Of a DNA stretch of 64,000 nt, positions 1 through 11,211 are shown piece after piece (within the stretch, counting starts at the first letter, position 1; each line of letters begins with the position of its first letter). The translations under genes were made by a program, and so were the position numbers. The stretch comes from Strix aluco (Eukaryota > Chordata > Aves > Strigiformes > Strigidae). The notes under the pieces are model-generated. The model saw only the letters and a program-made list of their open reading frames with translations, was not told the DNA's origin and made no database searches. The stretch lies in NCBI RefSeq assembly GCF_031877795.1, contig NC_133931.1, positions 128,564,621 through 128,628,620 of the forward strand. Reading direction: 5' to 3'.

Positions 1-385
1 TTCATGCAGCCCTGCAATAAGGGACATCATGTAGCTGAATTTTAGCCTTTTTTACTGAGTTAGTTTTAGTTCAAATCCATATTCTAACCCAATCCGTTGT
101 GAAGCCATCAGATTTCTTGGGCTGCTACAAAGAAGGTGTGCCACCTGCAAGAGAAGAAGGAGCAGTCAAGTAAGGTATATTTAGTTATACACTGTAAATG
201 AAAAGGCATGTGAAACATGATTTTTCTACTCCCTGAAGGTAAGAAGCGTATTGCATACCAAATATATTTATGCAATTCAGTGAAATAAATTGGATGCTTG
301 TAGAATGTTCTAAAGCATAAAAATGTTTCTACACAGTGAAATTATTTCTGTTTAAGGTCCTGTGTTGTTGGATGTTACATTGCAG

Positions 386-438
386 AGGATTATTTTCTTG
401 AAAAGCAGGGCATTTTTCTCCTCCTGGATTTGTTGGCA
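386..438 (+). CDS. CFAP69: CFAP69 coding exon (first in window)
   Basis: Acceptor ttacattgcag and donor gtaggt flank 53 bases that read DYFLEKQGIFLLLDLLA after a split codon. The exon ends in phase 0, which fits the next exon. It was missed by simple ORF finding because of its length. No upstream exon could be placed in bases 1-385. Confidence 0.75.
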
Positions 439-3400
439 GTAGGTATTTTTATTATTGTTGTTATAGAATGAAAGAGTAGTAAAACAACATGGAAAATTGC
501 ATTACTTTTATTACAGTATCTCCTAAGACTATTATACAACTAACAAAGAGACCAGTGTACATAATTCCCCAAGATAGGAGGGTAATCACAAACCAGGATA
601 TCTGCTGAGAAATGACTGGATGAATTTTCCATGTATCTTTTTTAAAAATAAGTATTTGACAGAGTTTTAAGTTTACTAAAAATTTTTAAAAAGAAAACTC
701 AAACTATGCTCTTGTTCTGGATGATATCTCTGTTCTTACTTCGTATTGAAGCTAGTAATAGCAGAGTTAGTATACCCTTTGAGGCTTTGAAAGTTTGGAT
801 GTTTAAAGTTACTTTGTACATGTATTTTGTATGTATAGCTACTTCTGTGGGTCTTGGACATAGAGCTGGCACAGGCATTTCACCCCTCACAAAATAAGCA
901 TGCACCTTCCGTGTTTCATTCCCTCCTCATTCTCACCAGTTGTACTGCCAGCCTCTGATGCCCTTGCAGTTGCTGCTAAAAGATCTGGCCACAAAATAGA
1001 ACAGGTGCTGTGTGGTACCGCTCAGCCACTGCCTTCAGAGTCTGTTTCTTACAAAATTAAATCTTGGTAGTAGTATATTCTCCAGCGTATGAGCCCAGAG
1101 GCATGTGTACAAAACCTGTTATGTAATCCTACGCAGAGGTATGTGCATCTTGCATGATCCTACACTCATTCCTGTCATATTCCTTGATTTATGGAACTTT
1201 ACGTGGCAGGATTCCAGCAACTTGAAAGATTTACAAGTTTATACACCAGTTTTGTGCAAATAGTTGTGAGGAAAAGCTTGCAGTTACTTGATTACTCTTG
1301 ACTGCAGTTACACGATTTCTCTCTTTTTTTTTTTTTTGAAGGTAGACATTACTGTCTTTTGAACAGTTTAAAACATTTTTTCCTTTTCCTTTCACCAAGT
1401 TAAAGCAAAAGAACCTGTACAGTATAATTCTTGGAATCTTGGTTGAATTTTGTGACAACCCTAAAACCACCTCCCACATCAGTACCTGGCGAGGGGAGAA
1501 AGATCAAACAGCAGCTAACCTTCTAATACAGTTATGGAGACAGGAGGAGTTGGAGCTGGGAGTCAAACGTGATCGATATGGAAGGATTGTTGGTAAGTTT
1601 TATGGTGCATGTGAAACTGTGAGCAGTTCCACTGAATAAAGTAAAACAAAAACAGTATTTTATTTTGCAGTCTGAATCCTGATGAAAGTAAATTAAAATA
1701 TTTATAGATTTATGCAGTAATTCTTACCAAACCCAAAATACCTTCTATTTCGTTAGAGTCTGGCCACTAGATGGCATTTTCTACATCAGCTGGGAATGAA
1801 CCAGGTAATGAACAGAACCATGACTAGTATCCTGAACAGTTTTTCTAATACTGGACAGTTAAACTACTTAATTTCTTCCACAAAAGGCATTGTGTTTTGT
1901 TATATGTTGTGAAAAGAAGTAAGAAGAGTGCTATGGTCTCACAAATCTTTAGTCATTCTGATTAATATTTCCTGACCCAAATTATGTTCAAATTCCTGGC
2001 CAAACTATCAAAATTATTTACATAGTGTCCACAAAGAAGATGAAACTGTCTTCCTTTGGAGGAGGCATCATAGAATATGTCCATAGCTGCCTGCTAAAGA
2101 TCCTCATACTTCAGTACATAGAATTTCCTCTAAGTTTAATAGCTTTGGGAACATACTACCTCCTCATTCTTCTACTCTGGTTCTGTGTTTTGAAATTATT
2201 AGACATGAAGAGACCTATTGCTAGCAGCCTCCAGAAACAACAAGAGGTCGTCCCCATGCCTGCCAGCTGTCCCAGCTTTGCCATCATGGAAATTTCAGAA
2301 AACATACGGGCAAAAATTTATTCATTGTTGTGCAAGCTAGGTAAGACGAGTGAATTGCCTTGTCAGTGTCATATTTGTCATTAAACTGAACTTGTTCACT
2401 GGCAATCAATAAACTCACTATTAAAAAAAAAAGGTCAAAAGAAACTTTCAGATGCATCGTGAACACTCTGTTATTAATAGATGCTTGCTCATCCTGTTCT
2501 TAAAAGTCCTTATTGATGGGGATTTCAGAACTTCCCCAGTACGTTGCTGTTCCTACCACTACGAAGAGTTTTCCTAGAATTAAACCTAAGATTTGCTTGA
2601 AATTTTCTGTAATTTGTTTTCCCACAAGCTCTTTCACATATTTTAACACTTTTATTTCCCTAGATTAAGAAATACTGCTTTCTGCAGATGTTACTCACTG
2701 ATCTCATTTTCTAGCATAACCTGTAATTGTTCTTACTGTTTTCTATTGAGTCTTTCCAATTGGTTCACATTCTTCTTGATCTGTTGTGTCCCAAAACTGA
2801 ACACAGTACTCCAGCAGAAGCCTCACAGCCAAATAGAGTTACATTATTCTACTCATCTTGTAAATAAACATTCTGACATTAATATAACAATTGCTGTATT
2901 CATAGTGGCATGATATTTGTTGCTCATTTGACTTAGGATCTTGTACAGTCATCTGGATTTGTACAGATGACTATTTCTACATTTAGAATTTTTTATTTAT
3001 GCTTACTGAATTAAATTCTGTGGGTTTAGATAATTTTTCAGATTGGCAAGATTAATTTGCATTCTAATCTTTTCCTTCAAAATGCTTCAGTCCTTCCTAA
3101 TTCTATATTGTTTGCACACTGAATATGAATACTCATTACACCCTTGTCTAAAAACTTAAACCGAAGTCAAAATAAACTCTTAAATGATAAACTCTTCCAC
3201 ATCCATAAGATTTCTTATCTGGCTGTAGACAAAAGCTAGGTGTTAGTTTTTACTAATTCATGCTGGATATAAATGTTTTCACTGTTGCCATTTAGCTGCA
3301 TAAACATTATTTGTTTAATTATTTGTTTCGGTCTTTTTTCAGGAACCGAACTGAACCCATATTCTCTGGCTTGTCCTTTTCCCCTTTTAAAAATAGGCAT

Positions 3401-6400
3401 TATGTTTGTTTTTTAACATCCATCTTCCACAGGTTCAAAGATGATCAGTAATTGTTCTGAGATTGCTTCAACCAGTTCCCTGGGTAACCTAGAGAACCAA
3501 CCAGTTTGAAAACATCTTTAAGTTTCTCTAATAAACTATAGCTAGTTCTTCCTCTGTTGTAACCCAGGTTCTCACAAGTTTTTATTAGTGTTAATTATGT
3601 TAAATGTTGGATCACAGCTAAATTTTTTATTAAAACAAAAAGGCATGAGATTTTGATCCAGCTTTCTCCTGTATTCACACATACCTCATGTTAGTTATAT
3701 ACATTGTAGTCTCTCCTGGGAAGTACTGAAATGACATGAAAGTGGATAATAAAAAAAGGAAAGATTTTTATAACCTTTTCTCAGCGTCTTCCTCTTACTG
3801 TAGTTATGCTCCATAACAGCCTGTAACATGGTGATCTAGAAAACCAGTGTTAATTGGTCTTTATTTATGGTATTTCTTAACTTCAAAACATGATGTAATT
3901 ATACTCTTAATAGACAGATGCTACATTCCCAGTTACCACAGAGATGGTATGGTGAAGTCTAGAATGAGATTTTATAAACTATATAGAGATTTAAAAAAAA
4001 AAAAAATCAAGTATAATTAACATTCAGCATGCAAAAAATGAGGCATAGTCTCAGCAACCATACTTCTCTACCTTCTTCTTTTAGACATATTGTAAACATA
4101 TTTTTTAAAAGATGGAGTCATGATGCTCAAGGCATTATGCTCAAGGCTCGAGTCTATGAGATGGAGGACACCCTCATTACACAGCTTTGAAACAAAGTAC
4201 CGGACACCTTGTAATATGATTCTCCTGTTGGCTACTTCACATCTAAAACAAACTCCATTTGTGCTGAATTTCTTCTTTAGAGACTGTGACCTGTGGACTC
4301 AACTGTTTGTCTGCTTTAACAGAAGATCAAACCCTTACCACAAAAGCACAGCAAATGCAGTACTATCCTGGCTCTCCAAGTGATTGGAAGGTCACTGGAG
4401 CCACTCATAAGTAAAGAGTTATTATAGAGTGAATTTATTATGGAGAAAACATTTTTTTATCACCAAAAGCCTGCTCAGGATTAGAAGAGTGACTGACTAG
4501 TGTATGTGTGATGAAGATTTTGCATGTGATTATATGACAAATAAGATGGTGTCTTTTTTTTAAATGTTATGTTTTAAGATAAATTCATGCTGCTAATACT
4601 GACATGGTTAATATTCTTCTAGGTTTTGAAAATTTACCTGGCTTGTCTGCTAAGGATTTTGTCACACTTGCTATCATAGAGCATTACATTGACTTTAAAG
4701 TGAGTATTGTGGAAGAAGATATTATTGCTGTACCTGCATTTGCAAAATAGCAAGTATATCTCAGGATACAATAAACGAATAAGCCTTCAAAAGTCACCTG
4801 TAGTTTCAGAGAGGGTGTAAGCCAGTATTTACCATCAAAAGAAACAATACCACCTCCATCGTTGCAGCACTCCCCAGACTCTTCCTTTGTACTGCTACAA
4901 ATGTTTGTGACTGCATAGAAAATAAGGCTAGAAACCAATGCTAGTTAAAAATAACTCAGAAAAAAAATAGTTTTAACTGTTTGCCAGCTCAAGAAACAGG
5001 AATGTGCCAGGATAGGAGTGAGAAATTGGGAAAGGGCTGGAGAGTAGGACTGTCTCTTTGTGCAGTAAGATCAGTTACGGGGGCAGTTTCCTATTAAAAA
5101 TGACATTAAATACACATTCTGATAAAGGTTTTTCTGTGCTTTCCCATCTTTGTCCCCAAATGCAGTATCCATCCATACTGTCAAAAGTTAAGAATGATGT
5201 GCCTATAGGAAAGAAGAACAGGATAACAAGATTTGTGGGAGCGATCCTGCTCAAAAGATGCTTCGTTTATGTCAATTTTCTGCTTAGGAACAAAATCTGT
5301 GAGAGTTTGAAATGTTCAGGAACTAGCAAGACTCAATCTTTAGTTGATAATTCCAGCTTTCATTTATGTCTCATGTTGCAGTTTGCTCTGATACCGTGTG
5401 CAATTTGAGATTTTAAGAAGCAGCCAGTAGAACACAACACTTCACTCTTGTAATTTGGTATCTTGTAGCTGTCTGTATTTCTTCTGAATTTCTGTAGTTA
5501 TCAGCATTCCTTTTACTCCTCTGTGGAGTCAAGCTTGGGCTTGGGAAGGCTTAGGGAGGATTACCATGAATGACTTTGGCATAGCATTACTGAAGTCTAA
5601 CCTTGCATAAAAATTCTGGGAACTGAAACAATAAGGAGAGAGATGGTTGCTCTATTGTATTTTGAATAATTGGAACTGAAAAAAGAGATAAATTTTTCAC
5701 ACACAGGTTGGAGAAGTTTGGCGTGAACTGTGTGCAGAACTAAAAGAAGAATTCAGGCCTGTTACACCAGATGAAGAGGCCTTGAAATTTATTTCAAAGG
5801 TATCAGAAGATACTGGAAGAATGGTTGCTACTCTGCAAACTGAAGTGCTTGAAAGTCAACACCACAAAGAAATCCAAGAAGAGGAAAAAACATATACAAA
5901 AGTAAGACAAGGAGTATTTAAACAAGTAAAGCCCATGTAAGCTTTTTTGTCAATTTATACGAAGATTTGCTTACTATATAATGTTGAGAATCCTATATGT
6001 GTCCACTGCTTGAGGATATTTTAATCTGTCTCAGCAGTAAAATTTTAACTTTAAGTTATTAGGTTAGCCTCAGTTCTCCCAATTTGTATAATTTTGCCAG
6101 TATTTAGAGAGTAGCGTGAAAAATGAAGCAATATCATCAGTGATGCACCAGCAATGGTGTAGTAGGAAGTGATCATTATGTTTCCATAGAGTTGCAGCTC
6201 TTAATCTGTAGCAGATAACAATTTAAAGTACTTATTACAACTACTTCTACTTCTTAAAATGAAACATATGCCTCTGTTATAAGCTCCCTTGGCTGAATAT
6301 TCACAGAGCATCATTACTTCAGAAAGTAGGGCTTTGTGCTTCCCAGCATGTTGAAAGTGAGCAGGTATAGACGTTTTCCAGCTTTGGTTACAGAATCACA

Positions 6401-9400
6401 GAATCATCTAGGTTGGAAAAGACCTTGAAGATCATCTAGTCCAACCATTAACCTAACACTGACCGTTCTCATCTACACCATATCCCTAAGCACTACGTCA
6501 ACCCGTTACAAGGTTGTAAGGCAAGCATTTGGCATTTTTGCTCATCTGCTGTCTTATCCTCTTGTGCTTTCTGAGGAGTAAGATAAGTTGGTCTAGTTGT
6601 CTAAAATCTCATGCTACTGTTTTTGAGGGATTGTCGTGCATTATGATGCCTGCGCTTTTGCCACCAGAACTGATTCCACCTCTGTTACTCAGCATTTGAG
6701 GGTGAGAATATAGAGAAAGTATTCCTGAAAGAGCTCTTCCAACATCTGTGTTGGAAGAGGGGAAAATTAGTTTGCACAGAGAAGGTAAGCCTTTTCTTTT
6801 TTTTTTTAAAGATGATGAATAAGTAAAGTTTTTAAAGGACAAGTACATTACTACAACATTATCATCCAATCTCAGGGGAGAGGGATGAGCTAAGGTAGCC
6901 AAAGGGACACAGGTGAACATACTATTCAAACAGCACAAGCAAAGAATTCAGAAGAGCTTGTGAGAAGAGAATTGTGTTGCATCTTGAAAATCTCATTTGT
7001 ATTACAGATCCAAGCTATCCATAAGCAGAGAGAAATAGTAAATAAATCTTGGGAAAATTTCTTGGCTCGGACATCAAACTATGAGGCATTGAAGGTAAGA
7101 AGTCTGAGTGATAGAGCAAAATTTACATCCACAGTGTAGTTATAATAATTGCGAAGTTCCAAACACATTTCTTAATGAATTATGAGAGTATTCAAGTAGA
7201 AATTGTAGTAAATTTTATATTCACACAGACATAGAAGAATGAACCATAAAATGTACTGGCACAGCTAGGCAATCTTTGATTCTTCTGCTCTTCTGATTAC
7301 AATCACGAATTGGGGATCAACATTGGTTATGCACTTGCAGTTGAGGGGGGGGCAGTGTGTGTGTATATATATATATATATAAAAATATATGTATATGTAT
7401 ATTTGTCCTGAAACTGTTGAAAGCAAAGGTCTGGTCATTCTTACTTTATTTTTTGTAATATCTCATTCCCTATTTTCAGTACAGCAAACATCTTTCAAGA
7501 TGGGAAATATTTTATGATGAAAGGAGTTTATTTTAGTAATATTTGTGCTTTTCCAAAAGAACATAAAAAATATTAGAGTTCTGGTTAGGTGATCAGGCTA
7601 AGCTGGAGAATGAACAAAATCAGGCTTAAAAGAAATGCTTTGGCAGCTGAATTTGATTTTTTTCATTTCCTAAAGGAGATGCAAAAGATAACAATTTTCT
7701 TCATGGGCAAGCACCTCCTTGTCCTATGGTAAAGATCTTGTGCTAGAAGTAGAAGTCAAAAAGGGCCAGAAAAGGGATTTGGAGAACTACAGGCTGGTTA
7801 GTTTTAACTGAGTCTTTGGGAAGCTGTTTTAGGCACGTGAGAGACAAGAAGGTGTTTGGTAATGGCTGTCATGAATTTACCGAGGACAAATTATACCTTG
7901 CTGACATGGCTGTCTTTTGTGATAAAATTATTTGCTCTGGAAAAGGAGAAAGATGGATGTTATTTCCCTTGGCTTTAGCAAGGTTTTCAGCACAGTCTTG
8001 TGTAGTCTCCTTGTAGCCAAAATGGGGAGATATGGACTGGACTACATACGGCAGACTACAAGTCGGATGAAAAACTGGCTGAAGTGATGGGCTCAAAGGA
8101 CAGTGGTCAGTGATTAAAGTTTAACTAGCAGTCAGTTTTGAGTGATATTGTTCAGAGTAAGTTATAGGGTTGATCCTATTTAACGTTTTCACTAATGTCT
8201 TGGATACTGGATCAGTATGCATCTTCATCAGGTTCATGCATGACACTGAGCTGGAGGAAGCAATCCATACGCTGGGAGGCAGGGTTGCTGTTCAGAAGGA
8301 CCTTGACAAGCTGGAGGAGGGCTGGGCCGACCAAAAGTTCAGGAAAAGAAAATGTGAAGTCATGCATCTGGGATGTACTGAGGTTGTCATGCATCAGTAC
8401 AGCCTGGGGACTGACTGGCGAAGTAGATGTGTACAATGTATGGGGTGACAAGCTGAACATGAGGCAACAGTGTGCTCTTGTGGTGATGAAGGCTAACAGC
8501 ATATACGGCCACATTAGAATAAGCCCGCAGGTCATAGCAAGTGATTATTCCCTTCTCGTCCTTGCGAAGCCATGTCCATTTATTCTGTTTTCAGGTCCCG
8601 AAGAGAGAGTCACAAACCAGAGAGATTAAAGGACAATAGAATTATCATCTCATTTATTTTGTCATTTTGTTTGTAGATTTTCTAACAAGTGCAAATGACA
8701 CAATTCATTCTGATTAAAACAACTTTGCCTTTTTTCTAACTATCTTTAGAAAGCCAAAAGGCTTCAGGAAAAATCAGTAGAGGCTTCCAGATCTAAACTG
8801 AAGACTCAAAGTGGAGCAGTGCATTCTACTGATATTAAAGGCCTCAGTACAACAGTAAGTAAACCCCAGTGACACTTTTATTTTCATTAACATGTAAGTG
8901 GTTTGGGGTTTATTCTGGCTGTATATGTGCTGCTGCTCACTCTTTCTTTAATAATGTTTATGTTGACAAGCTCCAAGTATGTAAGAAAGAATCTGTATCT
9001 CCTGCAAAGCACACTTCTCCTTCTGACATATCCTCAAACAACAGATGAGATTCAGATCTGCAGATTACTCATAAAAAGTTTGGGCAAGATGGTCCCTATG
9101 CTACTTGACATGTACCTCTTGTGGGACAGCCTTTTATGAAAACCTTGCTGAGGTCAAAACCTTCATTTATCATTGAGTAAATCTAATACATCAGTAGAGG
9201 TATCCCTTGTCAGTAAAAGTGTTCCTGACTGTTTGCAGATAAGCCACTCGTTGCATCTGCAGAAAAGGTTTTTTTTTTTTTCTCATTTCTATCAGTTAAT
9301 TTGAATGAGAAAATAAAAGCTCTTGTTAAGATCTTACTCGGGTGTAACAGCATATTTAGATGTTGAATTTTGACAAGCTGGGGTAGGATGTGGAAGAATC

Positions 9401-11050
9401 TCCATTCCAGTCAGTATCTATTTTTGAGCTAGCTGAACGATTTCTGTGTAAGCATCACAGCTGAGGAGGATTTCAGGGGGAGGGATAGCATCTTGGTTGC
9501 TTGTAAGTTACTTTTACATGTAAGGAGAAACAAGGAAGAAAAAACAAGAGGTGCTGTTTTCAAAGCAAGAGTTTCTATTATCATGGGCTCTCTGCCATGA
9601 ATGAGTGATGACAACTAAGGTGGCTGCGTCCTGAAAAAGAAAAGAGGCAGTTCATGTTTGATGTGATGAAGCAAGGAGGAGCTTACTAGGAAGCATGGTC
9701 TCAGAGTGCTGGATTTTTATCAAATTATCTTTGCCCTAAACTTCCAAAAGTTATGGAGGGACACATCTGTGAATGCAAGATGAAGTGGGCTGGAAAAATG
9801 ATTTAGTTACATGCACATATCAGTGAGACTGTTAATCAGCAATATTTTGCAGAAAGTATCTGAAAAATTTAGATATAAACGTGAATATTCTGAAAATTCT
9901 TGGTAGAGAAAAATACATTGTTAGATTTTATTTTAAAGACGTGGACCTCAAGCCAAGATTATTCATTTCTTTGGAGGGAGAGGATTTGATGAGAAAATAT
10001 CTTCATGGTTCTATAATCAATATTTCAATAACTGTAGACAAAAACAAGGAAGAGGTTATTCCGTTTTGCAGAACAAGTGTACTAAGAAAACGAACACATC
10101 AGCAACATCAGACAAAATTCCTTGGGTACATTGCTTAGAATTACAGATGACAAATATGGCTGGCAAATTTTTTCATGGAACAATTTCTTCCCTCCTCTCT
10201 GCTGAACACCCTTAGTAGGGAGATACGAAAATTAAGCTAAGATGGTTGTTGCAAACCAGGCAAGGTCAAGTAATCAAACATGTGAGCCACATGCACTCAA
10301 AGAATTGCATTGTTTATTTTAGTAGGTCATGGTTAGAAGATAGAGGTGTCACTCAGGGATTTTTATTCAAAGACCCAAACCTGTTCAGTATAAAGAGTAG
10401 TAATGAGACTGGAAAGTGTATGTCCCTTTCAGTCTTGGAGTTTTCCTGGAGCAGTAGTTACAGACAATTGCATTCTGAGAGAAACAGGGTCTGTTCCATA
10501 TTTTTTCTTTGAAGTATTAGTGTATATCGAAATTCTGAGGACAAAAACTGTGGCTGATATTATATACAAATGCAAATGACATTGCACAACAAACTTGTAA
10601 TGTAATAAAGGCTTGATTTTCTTTTGCTCTATTTGTAAGATCAGACATGAAGGCAGAAAAGCAGAGTACATAAAGGTACCTGCTGAAAAACCACTCTGTC
10701 TTTTCCTTTGTATTGATGGGAACAATTTGTGAATTCAATATAAAGGATAGCTTGAGTGGACCTCTGAAACCTCAGCATGCATCTCCACCAGCTGAATAAT
10801 ATTTTTGAAAGACGGTTCATGATTTAACTCTCATCTCATTTTAAATGCTAACATGAATGTCAAGCAATGTATTTATTTTGTTTTTCAGATCGGATCTGGT
10901 CGCTTAGTAACTGTCCAAAGTACACCTCCTCAATTAGTTGGAGGGCCACTGGCTGTTACAGACCCCTCTGTTTGTGAAGGAGCCTTAAAAAAGATCAAAA
11001 GAGTTAAAATGTTGGACTCAGTCAAGAAAGATTCAGTACCTGTAGAATAG
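386..11050 (+). CDS. CFAP69: CFAP69, C-terminal part (8 coding exons, 5' end outside window)
   Basis: Cilia- and flagella-associated protein 69. In mammals it is needed for sperm flagellum midpiece structure (loss gives malformed flagella and male infertility) and affects olfactory cilium responses. Exons read: 386-438, 1400-1592, 2203-2340, 4623-4699, 5707-5901, 7008-7094, 8750-8854 and 10889-11050. All have GT-AG borders, and the phases join without a break into about 335 residues ending at TAG 11048. That is roughly the last third of a protein of about 940 aa. Recognisable blocks shared with human include VEFCDNPKT, KDQTAANLLIQLW, ENIRAKIYSLL, NKSWENFLARTSN, DIKGLSTT and TVQSTPPQLVGGPLA. 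The charged stretch from the fifth to the seventh exon looks helical or coiled-coil. The identification is firm; the outermost 5' exon is the least certain. Confidence 0.93.
439..1399 (+). other. CFAP69 intron, nothing else recognised
   Basis: AT-rich intron. Overlapping ORFs of about 65 aa on the two strands at 699-905 have no recognisable product. A poly(T) run at about 1323-1338 is the only repeat seen. Confidence 0.7.
1400..1592 (+). CDS. CFAP69: CFAP69 coding exon
   Basis: A pyrimidine-rich acceptor ends in ccaag, and the donor is gtaagt. The exon reads LKQKNLYSIILGILVEFCDN and continues to VKRDRYGRIV, leaving one base of a split codon. The acceptor could instead be the AG six bases further in; phase and similarity to the family favour 1400. 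Confidence 0.85.
2203..2340 (+). CDS. CFAP69: CFAP69 coding exon
   Basis: Acceptor gaaattattag and donor gtaaga. The split codon completes to Asp, followed by MKRPIASSLQKQQEVVPMPA and the strongly conserved block ENIRAKIYSLLCKL. The exon ends one base into a Gly codon. A longer open frame runs through both splice sites by chance. Confidence 0.92.
2497..3640 (-). mobile_element. Ancient CR1-clade LINE fragment, antisense in CFAP69 intron
   Basis: On the minus strand, bases 2817-2788 read LLEYCVQFWD, the conserved block near the C-terminus of CR1 reverse transcriptases. The flanking sequence follows the usual order for sauropsid CR1. The 3' coding end (the block before AIPNHPS-type sequence and the conserved 'gaatccccatca' stretch) is at about 2510-2590, and the region equivalent to the ADDTKL motif is at about 3060-3160. 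The piece is heavily diverged with many stops and no intact frame. It has neither the 3' tail nor a full 5' end. Such divergence suggests insertion before the radiation of modern birds. Limits are by eye, and the part beyond 3300 is weaker. Confidence 0.65.
4623..4699 (+). CDS. CFAP69: CFAP69 coding exon
   Basis: Acceptor ttcttctag and donor gtgagt enclose 77 bases reading FENLPGLSAKDFVTLAIIEH and YIDFK. This closely matches the human FENLPGLSAEDFVTL block. Ends in phase 0. Confidence 0.93.
5707..5901 (+). CDS. CFAP69: CFAP69 coding exon
   Basis: Acceptor cacacacag and donor gtaaga enclose exactly 65 codons, beginning VGEVWRELCAELKEEFRPVT and ending EEEKTYTK. It is rich in Glu and Lys and probably alpha-helical. 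Confidence 0.93.
6388..6515 (-). mobile_element. CR1 LINE 3' end, antisense
   Basis: The segment starts with the inverted CR1 tail 'cagaatcacagaatcat', then 'ggttggaaaagaccttgaag' and 'atcatctagtccaacc'. This is the reverse complement of the typical avian CR1 3' end with its ATTCTGTGATTC-type terminal repeat. It is a short 5'-truncated copy in a CFAP69 intron, younger-looking than the other CR1 pieces in this gene. Confidence 0.9.
7008..7094 (+). CDS. CFAP69: CFAP69 coding exon
   Basis: Acceptor gtattacag and donor gtaaga enclose 29 codons: IQAIHKQREIVNKSWENFLA followed by RTSNYEALK. This is one of the best conserved parts of the C-terminal region. Confidence 0.94.
7354..7403. repeat. (TG)n(TA)n microsatellite
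   Basis: A run of TG dinucleotides passes into about nine TA units and then imperfect TATG/TATA repeats, next to a short G run. It is intronic in CFAP69 and likely length-variable. Confidence 0.85.
7780..8635 (+). mobile_element. CR1 LINE fragment with reverse-transcriptase remains, sense orientation
   Basis: Successive plus-strand pieces match the CR1 reverse transcriptase in order. ENYRLVSFN (7782 onward) corresponds to NYRPVSLTS. LGFSKVFSTV near 7970-8000 corresponds to LDFSKAFDTV. TNVLDTGSV with IRFMHDTEL (8190-8255) corresponds to the INDLDEGT/KFADDTKL block, with the catalytic Asp pair changed to His-Asp. KCEVMHLG near 8350 corresponds to KCKVLHLG, and QQCALVVMKAN near 8465 to QQCALAAKKAN. 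The frame is interrupted and both ends are missing, so it is dead. It lies in the CFAP69 intron before exon 8750-8854. Confidence 0.85.
8750..8854 (+). CDS. CFAP69: CFAP69 coding exon
   Basis: Acceptor ctatctttag and donor gtaagt enclose 35 codons from KAKRLQEKSVEASRSKLKTQ to HSTDIKGLSTT. It lies about 115 bases after the end of the decayed CR1 in the preceding intron. Confidence 0.94.
10889..11050 (+). CDS. CFAP69: CFAP69 last coding exon
   Basis: The pyrimidine-rich acceptor tttgtttttcag is followed by 53 codons and TAG at 11048-11050. It begins IGSGRLVTVQSTPPQLVGGP and ends in a Lys-rich tail, DSVKKDSVPVE. The 3' UTR is short. Confidence 0.94.
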   Translation: MGSGRLVTVQSTPPQLVGGPLAVTDPSVCEGALKKIKRVKMLDSVKKDSVPVE

Positions 11051-11205
11051 TGTTCTGAACAGTGCTTTTAATATTTTAGTTAACTGTATGTATATTTTAG
11101 ATACGAGATAAAATCTGTTTGTAATGCTTTGATGAATTGCATAGTTTCTTTTGAGAGTGAAATTATATTTTGTCTTAACAAATACAAGCATGGGGATGAT
11201 TTATT

Positions 11206-11211
11206 AATAAA
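11206..11211 (+). terminator. CFAP69: CFAP69 poly(A) signal
   Basis: A canonical AATAAA lies 156 bases after the stop codon, followed by T/G-rich sequence. It is the nearest good poly(A) signal to the last exon. Confidence 0.7.

Noticed and set aside
108-185. Possible further upstream CFAP69 exon
   Set aside because: An AG at about 109 exists but no proper donor and no frame joins in the right phase to exon 386-438.
2025-2384. 119-codon ORF as an independent gene
   Set aside because: It is a CFAP69 exon (2203-2340) plus intron read-through on both sides.
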